A stretch of DNA of 64,000 bases from Calycina herbarum (lineage: Eukaryota > Ascomycota > Leotiomycetes > Helotiales > Pezizellaceae), in contig LLEY01000056.1 of NCBI GenBank assembly GCA_001414485.1, forward strand, positions 308,738 through 372,737, in the 5' to 3' direction. Positions 34,379 to 46,343 of the stretch are shown here, one piece after another. The position numbers were made by a program, and so were the translations under genes. The notes beneath the pieces are model-generated. The model did not search any database. It had not been told where the DNA came from and worked only from the letters and a program-made list of their open reading frames with translations. The stretch's first letter is position 1. Every line of letters begins with the position of its first letter.

Positions 34379-36688
34379 ACGTGGTTTATTACCGAGTCGG
34401 TAATTTTTCCTTAGTATTAAACTTTGAATATTAATAAATCAACTATAACATATTAAATTAACTAAATCTAATCGGAATCTAATAAACTAGATATATCTAT
34501 AGCTTCTTAACAAGTTCGTACGTTGTAACTAGCTTTTCTATAGATTCTATAGTATCGCCTAGATAGCTGTCTCTTCTTACGACTACTCTCTACCGTACGT
34601 ATATCGCGTCGTACCTGCTTATCTATATCCTTTTAAGCTATAATATCTTAGGTATCCTCTACTATAAGTATACCCTCTTAATAGACACGAGCCTTTTTAG
34701 CTCTTCGGCGTTTGCTTAGAGCTTTATTAGCTGCTTAAAGAGTATATACCTTAGTAGATAGTAGAGTTATCTTATAAGCTATTCGCTCTATACCTTTAGC
34801 TAATATAGTAACTGTCTTAAAAAGTAGAGTTAGCGAGCTCTCTTAGTAATAGGTAATCCGATTTTAAACAAGTGTTGTTTATAAGAGAGCTTTAGTTAGA
34901 TTAGAAGGAGTCTAGGAGACCTAAGAGTAGCTGTTAGCTATAGAGGGTCTAGAGAGAGTTAGAGTCTATAACTTTATATTAAGCTTTGAAAGCACTGCTT
35001 ACGAGTTAAAAGATACTAAGCCAGCTCTATAGAATCTAGTCTAATAGTTTTAAGCTATTATAGATTTCTTATACGCTACTATAAAAGCTAGGAAGAACTC
35101 TATCTTTATAATATAGTTGATATAGACTTTAATAAACGTCTTAATCTACTAATCGTACGCCTGCTTTAAGATACTAAAGTATCTAATATTAAGTAACTAG
35201 GTAAGATAGAATAAATAAAGAGGTAATCTAAGAGTAATAATATTATATATCTTATAATACTCTTAGAACTTAGCCGATTCGTAACTCTTATATTATCACA
35301 AATCACGTGCCAGCACGTGACAAAGTGAAGTCCAGGCGACGACCTAATAGGACGAGTACTATTGTAAACCTGGAAAGAGGAAAGGATTAAGTATAATAGG
35401 ATATGTAATCCTAAGGATCTTATTACAGTTATATCACGTGACTCAGTTAAAGCAGTTAGGTAATAGAGTCCAGTTTTAAGAAGCCCTAGAAATAGAGTCG
35501 GACTCTATCTTCGAGACTCCTGCTAAGAAGGACTCTAAACATAAACGAAGGTTCTATATAAGACTAGCACGTCTGCTATTAGATAGGAGCTTCGTACTCA
35601 ACTTTAGTTATTAATCTTATTATCTTATTTAACATCTTTGATATAAGTAACGAGTTCACTTCTAAGTGAATAATCTATCGCGTCTATACTTCTTATCTGT
35701 ATACTAACCTTCGAGACTTAGTCACCTTTGTTTAGTTCGTTTGAGTTTCGTTATATATATCTATCTAATACAAGTATTTAATATAGACCTCTTATATAAG
35801 TAGTAGTATATTTATTAAAGTGTTTCAGCTATTCTAGATCTATCTTATTATTCGTCTATCTATTACTTATTAGTTTAATAACTTAATCGGTTAGAAGACT
35901 ACTATCTATATACTAATTTAAGAAGTAGTTCTTACTCTAAACTACTAGAAATAGAGAGACACTCTAGCCTTTACTATTAATATAAGTAATCGCTATAGCC
36001 TATTCTCGATTCTCTAGCTAAACTGTCTTATCTCTACTACGTCGATCTATATAAGTAATAACTATTATAGAGTAAATTATATCTATTATAAAGCTGGTTT
36101 CGTTGAAGTTATAGAAGTCGTAGTCTAATACTCTATATTTTACTCTTATATTTTCAACTAGTTAGAACTACGAGCTAATTAGCTTAGAATCTTCGTATAA
36201 GGCTCTTTAGAAATTATAGACGTGATTAAAACGCGTCTTAAGAGCTAGTTATCGTTATATAAATCGATATACTTAGAGCTTACTAACGTGTTTTCTCTCT
36301 CTTAATTCTAGAATAAAATTTACTATATCTTCTATACTAGCTAGCTAGAGTATAAACCCTCTAGAATCTAGGTTAAGTATATTCTAAATAATTACTTCCT
36401 CTTCTATCTTAGATAACTTAATATAGTTAGGTTAGATTTCGTTTTAAGAAGTTTAGCTAGCTATTATATCTAAGAGTATAGATCTAGACACTCTATAAAG
36501 CTTTACTATAGCTAAAGAGTTAATCTTCTTAGATAAACAAATAGCTTTAAGAGCTAGGATTATTCGAGCTTCTTTAGTATAAACTTCTATTTATAGTAGT
36601 TAAGAAAACGTGTATTAAACTTAATAGAGTAGAATATAAGAGAAAATTACTAACTTAGTAATATTACCGACTCGGTAATAAACTACGT
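34379..36688 (-). mobile_element. pogo/Fot1-like DNA transposon E6 (1843 bp net), interrupted by a solo LTR
   Basis: TA flanks at 34377-34378 and 36689-36690. Ends: ACGTGGTTTATTACCGAG on the left, complement on the right, with a palindromic CCGAGTCGG box instead of two direct boxes. The - strand carries the transposase remnant (C-terminal part at left, helix-turn-helix at about 36200-36600). It is split at 35289-35760 by a gypsy-1 LTR. Its end sequence is shared with MITE M2. Confidence 0.87.
35294..35755 (+). repeat. Solo LTR of the gypsy-1 family with 5-bp target duplication
   Basis: 462 bp, starting TATCACAAATCACG (RIP-altered TG start) and ending TTTCGTTATA. It is flanked by TATAT at 35289-35293 and 35756-35760, and removing it restores the E6 transposase sequence ACTCTTATATCTATCT, matching other copies. 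The 3' two thirds match the LTR at 1973-2418 closely; the first part (35310-35540) diverges and contains extra sequence. Solo LTRs arise by LTR-LTR recombination. Confidence 0.88.
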
Positions 36689-36769
36689 TAAAGTTAATAG
36701 TAGAGATATAAGTAAGAAGCTTTTATAGCTTATTTAATATTTATCTACTTTTCTAGTATTATAAATTAT

Positions 36770-37326
36770 ATATAAGTATATAATAAGTTAGTCTAGACAG
36801 CGTTCTAATAGAATAGATATATCTAGAAAATTATAGTAAATAGAGATTCTTAGACTAGCTAAGTAATCTAGGAATTTTCTTATAATTATAGTTATATAAT
36901 TAAAGTAACTATTAACTTCGTCGCTTTATAAGAATATAAAAGTTCTATATAAGACTAGTATATCTACTAATAAATAAGAGCTTTGTACTTAACTTAGTTT
37001 ATTAATTATATTATCTTATTTAATATCTTTAATATAAGTAATAAGTTTACTTCTAAGTAAATAACTTAGTATATAATAGACGTACTTCTAGATAGTTAGA
37101 ATAAATAATACTCTATTCTTAGAATAATAGATAAAGAAGAAAGCTAGATATAGAAGATAATATTATGTTTATTCTAAATCTAAAATATCTAGACTAATAT
37201 ATAACGTATACTAATATATAAGCTAGCTAGTAGATTCGTTATATAACACGTCTTATCTTCTTATTATATACTAACTATTAAGACTAGTTACCTTTTATTT
37301 AAACTTATTAAGTAGTTTCGTTATAC
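36770..37326 (+). repeat. Broken gypsy-1 LTR
   Basis: Begins within the LTR (AGTTAGTCTAGACAGCG), runs through the CTTATTTAATATCTTTAATA block and ends with TAGTTTCGTTATA at 37326. It lacks the first bases and contains roughly 190 bases of extra sequence between about 37080 and 37270. Heavily RIP-altered. Confidence 0.6.
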
Positions 37327-37329
37327 CTA

Positions 37330-39139
37330 GCTAGCGGAGTTTCTACTTAAAAGACCTCGACTTTGCTACTCTAGGTTCTATAAACCTATCTTAGCTTACT
37401 TTTAGCTTAGTAGACGTAACTTATAATACTTAAAGCCGATCTTTAAGTTGTTTACACTGTTTTAAGAAAGACTCTTAAATAGTTATATATCTAGATAATA
37501 CTCGATTATATATTATCTTTATTATATCTTTCTAGTCTACTTATAAGAATAAGTTACTAAAAGCGAATATAGTGTTTAACGCTAGTAAATAAGATAATAT
37601 AAGTTTAAGACTAAGAGTATCTTTATAGCTTTATAGCGTCTATTCGTATATCGTCTCTGCTTTAGCTAGCTTATCTTAGTCTATATAGAGTATACCTAGG
37701 TTATAGATTACTAATAGTATCGATATATACTTTAGTCTAAGTATATCCTCGAATCTCTTTATTACTTATTTAATTATTATCTCTACTTAAGATAGCTTAT
37801 ATTAGAGCTAGTATAAGTTACTAAGATAATATACTATATATAATATAGATATATAATTTAGCCTAAGTACTTTCTTATAACTTTATAACATCTAAGTAAA
37901 CATAGCCTCTACTTCTACTAGCTTATCTTAGTTAGAATAGAGCTTATCTAGGTTATAAACTATTAAGAGTATCGATATATAGTCTAGTCTAAGCGCCTTC
38001 TTCTTATCTTAGAGCGCTCGAAGATATATCTTCTCAGCCTTAGCTAGCTTATCTTAGTTTTTATAAAGAATACCTAGGTTAAAGAGAATTCTTATTATTT
38101 ATATTTAATTAGAAGATCGCGGTATACTTCTTCTTATATTATCTAGTATATATAATTACTAGCTAAGTCTTTTCTATACTTCTAAGACTATATAAAACGA
38201 TATAGAATTATCTACTATAATCTTAAAATAGCTTATATATCTTCGATAGCTTCTACTTTCTAGTAATAAACTATATAGCTTTAGAAAATAATATAAGATT
38301 AAGCTTAATAGTAAACTATTTAAAATCAAACTCTATACTAGTTAGCGTTATTACTTTAGTTAATAATATATCTATATAAATAGCTTACTCTTAGATAGCT
38401 AGTAAATCTTATCTTCTAATCGTCTGAATATATAGTCTCTTCTCTTATTATAATTTAGTATTATAGATATATTAAAGATATTAATTAAGTAGTATACTTT
38501 ATCTTCTTTAATAGTTGTAATATAGTACTCTACCTAGAATCTCTACTCTTTAATACTAAAATTTAATAATATATTACCTTAGAGAGCTTTGTTTATAATA
38601 CTAGTAATTTTATATATCTTAGACTTAAGCGATAACTTACTCCTAAGTCGCCTACTTTCTAAGCTAAAGAAGTTTACTAGCCTTAGTATAATAAGCTTCT
38701 GAAGCGTCTAGTCTCGAGTAAACCAACGAATATATCTAAATGCTTTCTTCTATACTCTCTAGTTATCTAACCTAGTATTAAGCTTCGAGATATCTAAAAG
38801 GTAGACGTAGTAGCGCGTAGTATTCTAATACTACTAAAAGATAGAATTAATTACTCTACTAAGCTTGACTGTATTCTTCTTATTAATATAGTAGCTATCG
38901 ACCTAAAAGTATTCTAGTCTATCGACAGTAGCCTGATTCGTATAGAACTGTATCTTCCTCTACCTAGGGTTGTTTATAGTCTTGCTCTTGTCCTTGCTCT
39001 TCTTCAAGTCTTGATAGATAACCTCCTCTTCTCCCCAGGTATAAGAGAGTATTATATAGGCAGGGACTTCGCCGCTGGTAGGTTCGCGAAAGACGATTTC
39101 GCCGTCGGGTTTGCGTTATAAGAGGCGTATAAGAGACAT
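37330..39139 (-). pseudogene. HET-domain gene with TPR repeats, destroyed by RIP
   Basis: Heterokaryon-incompatibility-type protein. Start codon complement at 39139-39137. The - strand, read through its stops, gives PDGEIVFREPTSGEVPAYII, then LSYTWGEEEVIYQDL (HET block 1), DRLEYF-VDSYYINKKNTV (block 2, usually WVDTCCIDK) and FRYIRWFTRD-TLQKLI (block 3, usually FTRGWTLQELI). From about 38110 down to about 37600, three or four repeats of about 42 residues follow, with cores such as LYNLDKLYS, DKLVEVEAMF and NLGILYID-DKLAKAETIY; this is the kinesin-light-chain type of TPR. Stops replace Trp and Gln and Cys became Tyr, all consistent with RIP. Mutation is light at the 5' end (39000-39139) and heavy downstream, as if it entered from the transposon side. 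No indel was needed to read it. Confidence 0.75.
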
Positions 39140-39855
39140 GCTAGAGGTTTAGGAGCGTAACTCGTATCACTAACTCGGCAAATTGGTGCAAGCACTGCGA
39201 TTTGAAGGTTAAGACGTTAAAGAACTGAACGTGAGAAGGATATACAGTCGTTGTCGTCGGCGCCGCGTACGAGGCTGTATTGTGGCGTAACCTGGCTAGG
39301 CACTTGTATAGCGAAGGCAGACAGAATGCGAAGGACGCTTTAATTTATTAGAAACTTTCACGCTAACTTACGGACTGGACTATAGGACAAGTTGTCCGCT
39401 GTGGTTGACATACTGTTATAAAGGCATCCACGGTCGCTGAAAGACGGACTGCTTTGCACAGGCACTTTTTACTCTACTCGGGGGATGTCGGGAAGCGGGA
39501 TTTTCCGGCAGATCCTCTCTCGCAGCTACAAACGTTGCAGCTACAGGCAGCTACAGAGTAAAAAGTAGAGGATGTCGGCACACGGGAATTTCCCGGCAGA
39601 GTACGCGTAGCCACAGATTTTATTATATAATTTTACCGAGAATACTATAACTACACCGCCGCTGACTAGGATCTATAATCGCTTAATTAGAGAAAGTATT
39701 ATCTTTTATAATAATATTATATAATAGACTACGCTCTAGCTACTATAAGAGTAGTAATAGTATTTTAGTATTATAATAGAACCTAGATATCTATATTTAA
39801 TTAATTTATATATTTAAAAGATAAAAAAAACTTAATAGTAGTATTATATATTAAG
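39140..39855. other. Upstream region of the dead HET gene, partly unaffected by RIP
   Basis: 39140-39620 has near-normal composition and no recognised gene; it would have been the promoter of the HET gene. Two partly matching copies of a GGATGTCGG...GGAATTTCCCGGCAGA-type sequence lie at about 39482-39516 and 39568-39600, each next to ACTTTTTACTCT or its complement. AT-rich RIP sequence resumes at about 39615. Confidence 0.45.
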
Positions 39856-40448
39856 TATAACAGCTGTTATATAGCTAGAGATTACGTAGATAGTATTATA
39901 CTAGAATTTCTATTAAGTAGTAGAATAGCGAATTAGTTTATTAATTAATTCTTATATCTTTTAGCTAGCTAGTATACTAGTAAAAGCTATTTATTTACGT
40001 CTATTATAGAAGAATTAATCTAACTTATAACCGAGAGTCTAAGAACTAGTTAGTTAGCTCGGAGTCGACTTACTAAGCGAGAACTTAGTTACTTAAAAAT
40101 ACTATAGTTCTAAGTAGAGTAGCTAGTATATTACGTATATAGTATATCTAGTAAAATTATATTATTAGCTTTAGTCTTCTTATATAAGTACTCTCGAGAA
40201 TATAAGTAATAACTCTATAAGACTTATTTAGTTTTATAGTTAACTACTTACGCTTATAAGTAGCTAAAAGCTAGCTATCTTAGAAGCGAGGATAGTATAA
40301 CAGCTGTTATATAGCTAGAGATTACATAGACGGTGTTATACTAGGATTCCTATTAAGTAGTAGAATAGTAAATTAGTTTATTAATTAATTCTTATATCTT
40401 TTAGCTAGCTAGCGTATTAGTAAAAGCTATTTATTTACGTCTATTATA
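39856..40448 (+). mobile_element. Complete miniature LTR retrotransposon (TRIM-like), 593 bp
   Basis: Two direct repeats of 153 bp (39856-40008 and 40296-40448) begin TATAACAGCTGTTATATAG and end TACGTCTATTATA, differing at a few C/T and G/A sites. They enclose 287 bp with no coding frame. A purine tract (AGAAGCGAGGATAG) ends directly before the second repeat, as a polypurine tract should. The element is bordered by a perfect 5-bp target duplication TTAAG (39851-39855 and 40449-40453). It cannot code for its own movement; a full-length retrotransposon must have supplied the enzymes. Its purine tract resembles that of gypsy-1 (AGAAGAGGATAG). Confidence 0.88.
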
Positions 40449-40929
40449 TTAAGTAGTCTTATTATAGTATAAAAGAAAGCTCTTTATAAATTTAAGATAT
40501 AATAATAATATAATAATAATTTTTAGAATTAATAAGTTAATAAATAGAAGTTTTAAAACGTTTATAGATTTTATATTATTTAAATTTAAAGTATCTACGA
40601 TTTCTCTTATTATAGAAGACGTCTTAGTATATAGAAATAGACGTTTTAATAAAAATCATTTATATTTAGATTTAGTAATATATTTATTATACTATTTCTT
40701 CTAATATAATAATCTATTAATCTTGAAATTTATCTAATTTTATTAGTTTATCTCGATATATAAGATATCTCGTTATATAAAGAGAGACGTTAGTATTTTA
40801 AATATTTCTTCTAGTATTTCTTTTTATAACTTTTTAAGGATATTTTTTATTTCTTTAATATTAGATTTCTTCTTCTTATTAAGATATAGATATCTTTCTA
40901 CTAGTATTTTTTTAAAAAATCTTTAGACA
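40449..40929. other. AT-rich sequence containing one half of an inverted repeat pair
   Basis: No gene. 40555-40665 matches the complement of about 46205-46318, including an exact stretch of about 40 bases starting TATAGATTTTATATTATT. The pair may belong to a longer unknown element on either side of the E7-E10 cluster. Confidence 0.45.
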
Positions 40930-42789
40930 ACGTAGTTTATTATAACTCGGATTATATTAGAACCTGGATTAATTTTAGCGAATTCCTAACCCTATTCTTT
41001 TATAACACGTTTTTTCTACTATATATTATATTAGTTATTCTATAAGAATTAAAAATTATTCTAGCTATTAAAGCTATTTAAATATCTAAAAAGCTAAGCT
41101 GTCGAAAGGCTATAAAGCTTTATAAAGTGCTCTTTTCTATACTAAATAGTAGAATAAACGGCTAAACTACTCTCTCTAAGCGACGGCTAGTAAACGTTAA
41201 ATTATCTAAGCTAGAAGAGAAAGTAATTATTCAGAATATACTTAATCTAGATTTAAGAGAGTTTATACTCTAGCTAGGTAGCGTAGAAGATATAGCGAAT
41301 TATATACTTAAATTATAAGAGAGAAAACACGTTAGTAAGCTCTAGATATATTAATTTATATAACGATAACTAGCTCTTAAGACGCGTTTTAATCGCGTTT
41401 ATAATTTCTAAAGAGTCTTATACGAAGATTCTAAGCTAATTAGCTCGTAGTTTTAACTAGTTGAAAATATAAGAGTAAAATATAGTGTTTTAGACTACGA
41501 CTTCTATAACTTCGACGAAACCGGGTTTATAATAGATATAATTTACTCTATAATAGTTATAACCTATATAGATTAACGTAGTAGAGGTAAGGCAGTTTAG
41601 CTAGAGAATCGGGAATAGACTATAGCGATTTCTTATATTAATAGTAAAGGCTAGAGTGTCTCTCTATTTCTAGTAGTTTAGAGTAAGAACTATCTTTTAA
41701 ATTAGTATATAGACAGCGGCCTCCTATATAACTAGGTTATTAAACTAATAAGTAACAGATAAATAAATAACGAGACAGGTCTAGAATAGCTAAAACACTT
41801 TAATAAGTATACTACTACTCGTATAAAGAGTCTATATCGAATACTAGTATTAGATAGATATAAGAGTTACGAATCGGCCGAGTTCTAAGAGTACTATAAG
41901 GTATATAATATTATAACTCTTAGACTACCTTCTTATTCGTCTTATCTAACCTAGCTACTTAATATTAGATACTTTAGTATATTAAAGCAGGTATATAGTT
42001 AATAGATTAAGACGTTTATCAAAGCCTATATTAACTATATTACGAAGGTAGAGTTCTTTCTAGCTTTTATAATAGTATATAAGAAATCTATAATAGCTTA
42101 AAACGCTTAGGCTAGATTCTATAGAGCTGGCTTAGTACTCTTTAACTTATAAGTAGTGCTTTTAAAGCTTGATATAAAGTTATAAACTCTAACTCCTTCT
42201 AGACTCTCTACTACTAATACTAATCCTTAGGTCTCCTAGACCTCTTCTAATCTAACTAAAGCTCTTTTATAAATAACACTTGTTCGAAATCGAATTACCT
42301 ATTATTAAAGGAGCTCGCTAACTCTACTATTTAAGACAGTTACTATATTAGCTAAGAGTATAGAGCGAATAGCTTATAAGATAACTCTTCTATCTACTAA
42401 GATATATACTCTTCGAGTAGCTAACGAAGCTTTAAGTAAACGCTATAGAGCTAAAAAGACTCGTGTCTATTAAGAGAGTATACTTATAGTAGAGAATATA
42501 TAGGATATTATAACTTAGAAGGATATAGATAAGCAGATACGACACGACGTATATATAGTAGAGAGTAGTTATAAGAAGAGTTAACTATCTAGGCGACACT
42601 CTAGAATCTATAGAAAAGCTAGTTATAATATACGAACTTATTAAGAGGCTATAGATATATCTAGTTCCTCGGATTCTAAGTAGTTTTAGTTAATTTAATA
42701 TGTTATAGTTAATTTATTAAAATTCTAAGTTTAATACTAAGAAAAACTAATCCGGTTTCTAATATAATCCGAGTTCTAATAAATTACGT
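40930..42789 (+). mobile_element. pogo/Fot1-like DNA transposon E7 (1860 bp)
   Basis: Ends ACGTAGTTTATTATAACT and complement; boxes ATAACTCGGAT and AGAACCTGGAT 17 bp apart. Right flank TA (42790-42791); left flank CA (40928-40929), the only copy not showing TA on both sides. The + strand transposase remnant includes the helix-turn-helix (41020-41380), FDETGF (about 41511-41529), VSLFLVV-SKNYL and a third catalytic position changed to Asn (LLNIRYF near 41955-41980). Confidence 0.85.
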
Positions 42790-42904
42790 TATATTTAATA
42801 GAATTAAGATTAAGTAAATAGAGAAGCTAAATAAGAATTCCTATATTATTATTATTAAACTATTCTATTATAGATTTAATATTATAGATTCTAGTATTAT
42901 TATA

Positions 42905-45881
42905 ACGTAGTTTATTAGCGAGTCGATTATATTACTAAGTCGATTACTTTTCCTTAGTATAAACTTCTAAAACTTTAATATACGTTTTCTTAACTATTTA
43001 TTATAGAAATTCAAACCTAAGAAGAGCGAATTATTCTAGCTATCGAGGCTATTCGATTGTCTAAAAACTAAGTAAACGCTCTATAGTAAAGATCTATAAA
43101 GTACTAACGTAGTTTATTAGAACCCTGGTTATATTAGAACCCCGATTAATTTTCCTTAGTATATAACTTTGAACTTAAATAACTTAACTATAATATATTA
43201 AATTAACTCTTTATAATCGGAGTCTAATATACTAGATATATCTACAGCTTCTTAATAAGTTCGTACGTTGTAACTAGCTTTTCTACAGGTTCTATAGTAT
43301 TATCTAGACAGTTGTCTCTTCTTATAACTACCTCTTACTATACGTATATCGCGTCGTACCTGCTTATCTACGTCTTTCTAAGCTATAATATCCTATATAT
43401 CCTCTATAACAAGTGTACTGTCTTTATAGACACGAGCCTTTTTAGCTCTCTAGCGTTTACTAAGAGCTTTATTTGCTGCCTAAAGTGTACGTACCTCGGT
43501 AGATAGAAGAGTTATCTTATAAGCTATTCGCTCTATACCTTTAGCTAGCGCTGTAACTGTCTTAAATAGAGGGGTTAGCGAGCTTCTCTAATAGCGAGTA
43601 ATTCGATTTCGTATAAGAGTTAACTATAAAAGAGCTTCTATTAGATTAGAAGAGGTCTAAGATTCCTATAGAAGAGTGTTAGCAGTAGAGGGTCTAGGGA
43701 GTGTTAGAGTCTATAACTTTATATTAAGCTTTGAAATCACTACTTATAGATTAAAAGGTACTAGGCTAGCTCTACGGAATCCAGCCTAAGCGTTCTAGAC
43801 TGTTATAGATTCTCTATATACTGCTATAAAGGCTAGAAAGAACTCTACCTTAGTAATATAGTTAATATAAGCTTTAATAAACGTCTTAATCTGTCGACTA
43901 TACGCTCGTTTTAATATACTAAAACACTTAATATCAAGTAGCTAGGTTAGATAAGACGAATAAGAAAGTAGTCTAAGAGTTATAATATTATATATCTTAT
44001 AGTACTCTTAGAATTCAGCTGATTCGTAGCTCTTATACCTATCTAGCACTAGTATTCGATATAGACTCTTTTCTCGAGTAGTAGTATACTTATTAAAGTG
44101 TTTTAGCTATTCTAGACCTGTCTCGTTATTTATTTATCTGTTACTTATTAGTTTAATAACCTAGTTATATAGGAGGCCGCTGTCTATATACTAATTTATA
44201 AGATAATTCTTCTCTTAAATAACTAAAAATAGAGAGATATCCTAACCCTTGCTATTAATATAAGTAATTACTATAGCCTATTCCCGATTACTTAGCTGAA
44301 CTGCCTTACCTCTACTACGTTAATCTACACGTGTAATAACTATTATAAAGTAAATCATATCTATTATAAAGCCTGTTTTGTCGAAGTTATAGAAATCGTA
44401 ATATAAGACGTTATATTTCGCTCTTATATTTTATATAAGTTAGAACTACGTGCTAATTAGGTTAGGATCTTCGTATAAGACTCTTTAGAAGTCGTAAACG
44501 CGATTAAAACACGTCTTTAACCCTAGTTATCGTTATATAAATTAATAAGCCTAGAGCTTGCTAACGCGTTTTCCTTTCTATAATTCGAGGATAAAATTAG
44601 CTATATCTTCTATACTAGCTAGCCGAGGTATAAACCCTCTAGAATCTATATTAAGTATATTCTAAATAATCACTTCTTCTTCTACCTTAGATAATTTAAG
44701 GTTTACTAGTTAATAGTCGGCTAGAGAAAGGTAGCTGTTTATTCTATTATTAAGTATAGAATAAGGTATTCTATAAATCTTTATAGCTTTCTATCGACTT
44801 AGCTTTTTAGATATTCGAATTATCTTAATAGCTAGAATAACTTTTAATTCTTTAGTAATAATAGACATAGTAGAAGGTTAAAAAAACGCGTGTTAAAGTT
44901 AGAGAGTAGGATTTCAGGAAAATTAATCGAGGTTCTAATATAACCGGGGTTCTAATAAACCACGTTATATATAACTATTTTTAATAGAATAGCTAGCTGA
45001 ATCTACTACTCTAATTCTAAAGCTAATTATTATAAGTTAACTAAGTTATAAGAGGAAGTAATTATTTAGAATATACTCGATATAGATTCTAGAGGATTTA
45101 CGCTCTAGCTAGCTAGTATAGAAGATATAGCTAATTTTATTCTTAAATTATAAGAGAGAAGACGCGTTAGTAAGCTCTAGGTATATCGATTTATATAATA
45201 ATAACTAGATCTTAAGACGCGTTTTAATCGCGTTTATAATTTCTAAAGAACCTTATATAAAGATCTAAAGAGTGCTTTTAAAGCTTAATATAAGGTTATA
45301 GACTCTAACTCTCTCTCAGCTATTTAGTATTAACTCTCTCTCTTAGATATCCTAGACCTCTTCTAATCTAACTAAAGCACTTTTATAATTAACTCTTATA
45401 CGAAATCGTATAACCTATTACTAAGGAAGCTCGCTAACTCTACTTTTTTAAATAATTACTATATTAGTAAAGAGTATAAAGCGAATAGTATATAAGATAA
45501 CTCTTTTATCTACAAAGGTCTATACTCTTCGTATAGTAAATAAAGCTCTAAGTAAACGCTATAAGACTAAAAAGACTCGTGTCTATTAAGAAGAAGTACT
45601 TATAGTAGAGGATATATAAGATATTTTATCTTAGAAGAATATAGATAAGTAAGTACGACGCGACGTACGTAAGACAGAGGTTAGTTATAAGAAGAGATAA
45701 CTTTCTAGATAGTATTATAGAACTTATAGAAAAGCTAGTTATAATATACAAACTTATTAAGAAGTTGTAGATATATCTAGTTCGTTAGATTCTAAGAGCG
45801 ATAATTAATTTAGATATAAAGTTTCATACTAAGGAAAAGTAATCGACTTAGTAATATAATCGACTCGCTAATAAACCACGT
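42905..45881 (+). mobile_element. pogo/Fot1-like DNA transposon E9, internally deleted (1116 bp net), split by E10
   Basis: TA flanks at 42903-42904 and 45882-45883. Boxes AGCGAGTCGAT and ACTAAGTCGAT 17 bp apart; the same type is found in MITE M1. After E10 is removed, the + strand reads from the N-terminal helix-turn-helix straight (at about 45265-45275) into the C-terminal tail. About 745 bases covering the whole DDE core are missing. It is therefore a non-autonomous deletion derivative. Confidence 0.85.
43107..44965 (-). mobile_element. pogo/Fot1-like DNA transposon E10 (1859 bp), inserted in E9
   Basis: TA flanks at 43105-43106 and 44966-44967. Boxes AGAACCCTGGT and AGAACCCCGAT 17 bp apart. 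The - strand holds a transposase remnant in the same order as E3 and E5, helix-turn-helix at the right end (44500-44880). RIP stops throughout. The 64-codon + frame at 43312-43506 is antisense to the transposase and has no meaning of its own. Confidence 0.88.
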
Positions 45882-45883
45882 TA

Positions 45884-46343
45884 TATAAATATATAACGCT
45901 TATTATCTAAATACTCGAAGTTCGAGATAAGCTAGACGTCTAGAAATAGCGATATAGAAGTTCGTAGTATACTTATACTTTATAGACTTGAAATCTCTAT
46001 TTAGAATATATAGATTAGAGCGTCTACTCTCTCTCTCTTAAAAGCATCTCTAGACTATAACCTTTAATTTCTTTCTATAAGGTTTTATAACGTCTTTATA
46101 TAATAAGAAACCTAGTATAGTAAGAACGACTAATAAGAATATAAGAATCGCGGGTTTTTCTCTTAGAAGTCTTCTTTATATTAACTATAATTAAAAAAAA
46201 AATTATATTTAAACTTAGTATTAGACTTAACGTCTATCTCTACGTACTAAGACGCTTTTTATAATAAGATAAATCGTAGATACTTTAAATTTAAATAATA
46301 TAAAATCTATAACGTTATCTATAAGCGAGTATAATATATAAGT
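45884..46343. other. AT-rich spacer with the second half of the inverted pair
   Basis: No gene recognised. About 46205-46318 is the inverted partner of 40555-40665. A CT-rich tract (TCTCTCTCTC) lies near 46030. Confidence 0.4.

Noticed and set aside
39856..40448. Direct repeats read as a simple segmental duplication
   Set aside because: The 5-bp TSD and the purine tract before the second repeat show a retrotransposon structure.
43312..43506. 64-codon + frame
   Set aside because: Antisense to the E10 transposase remnant.
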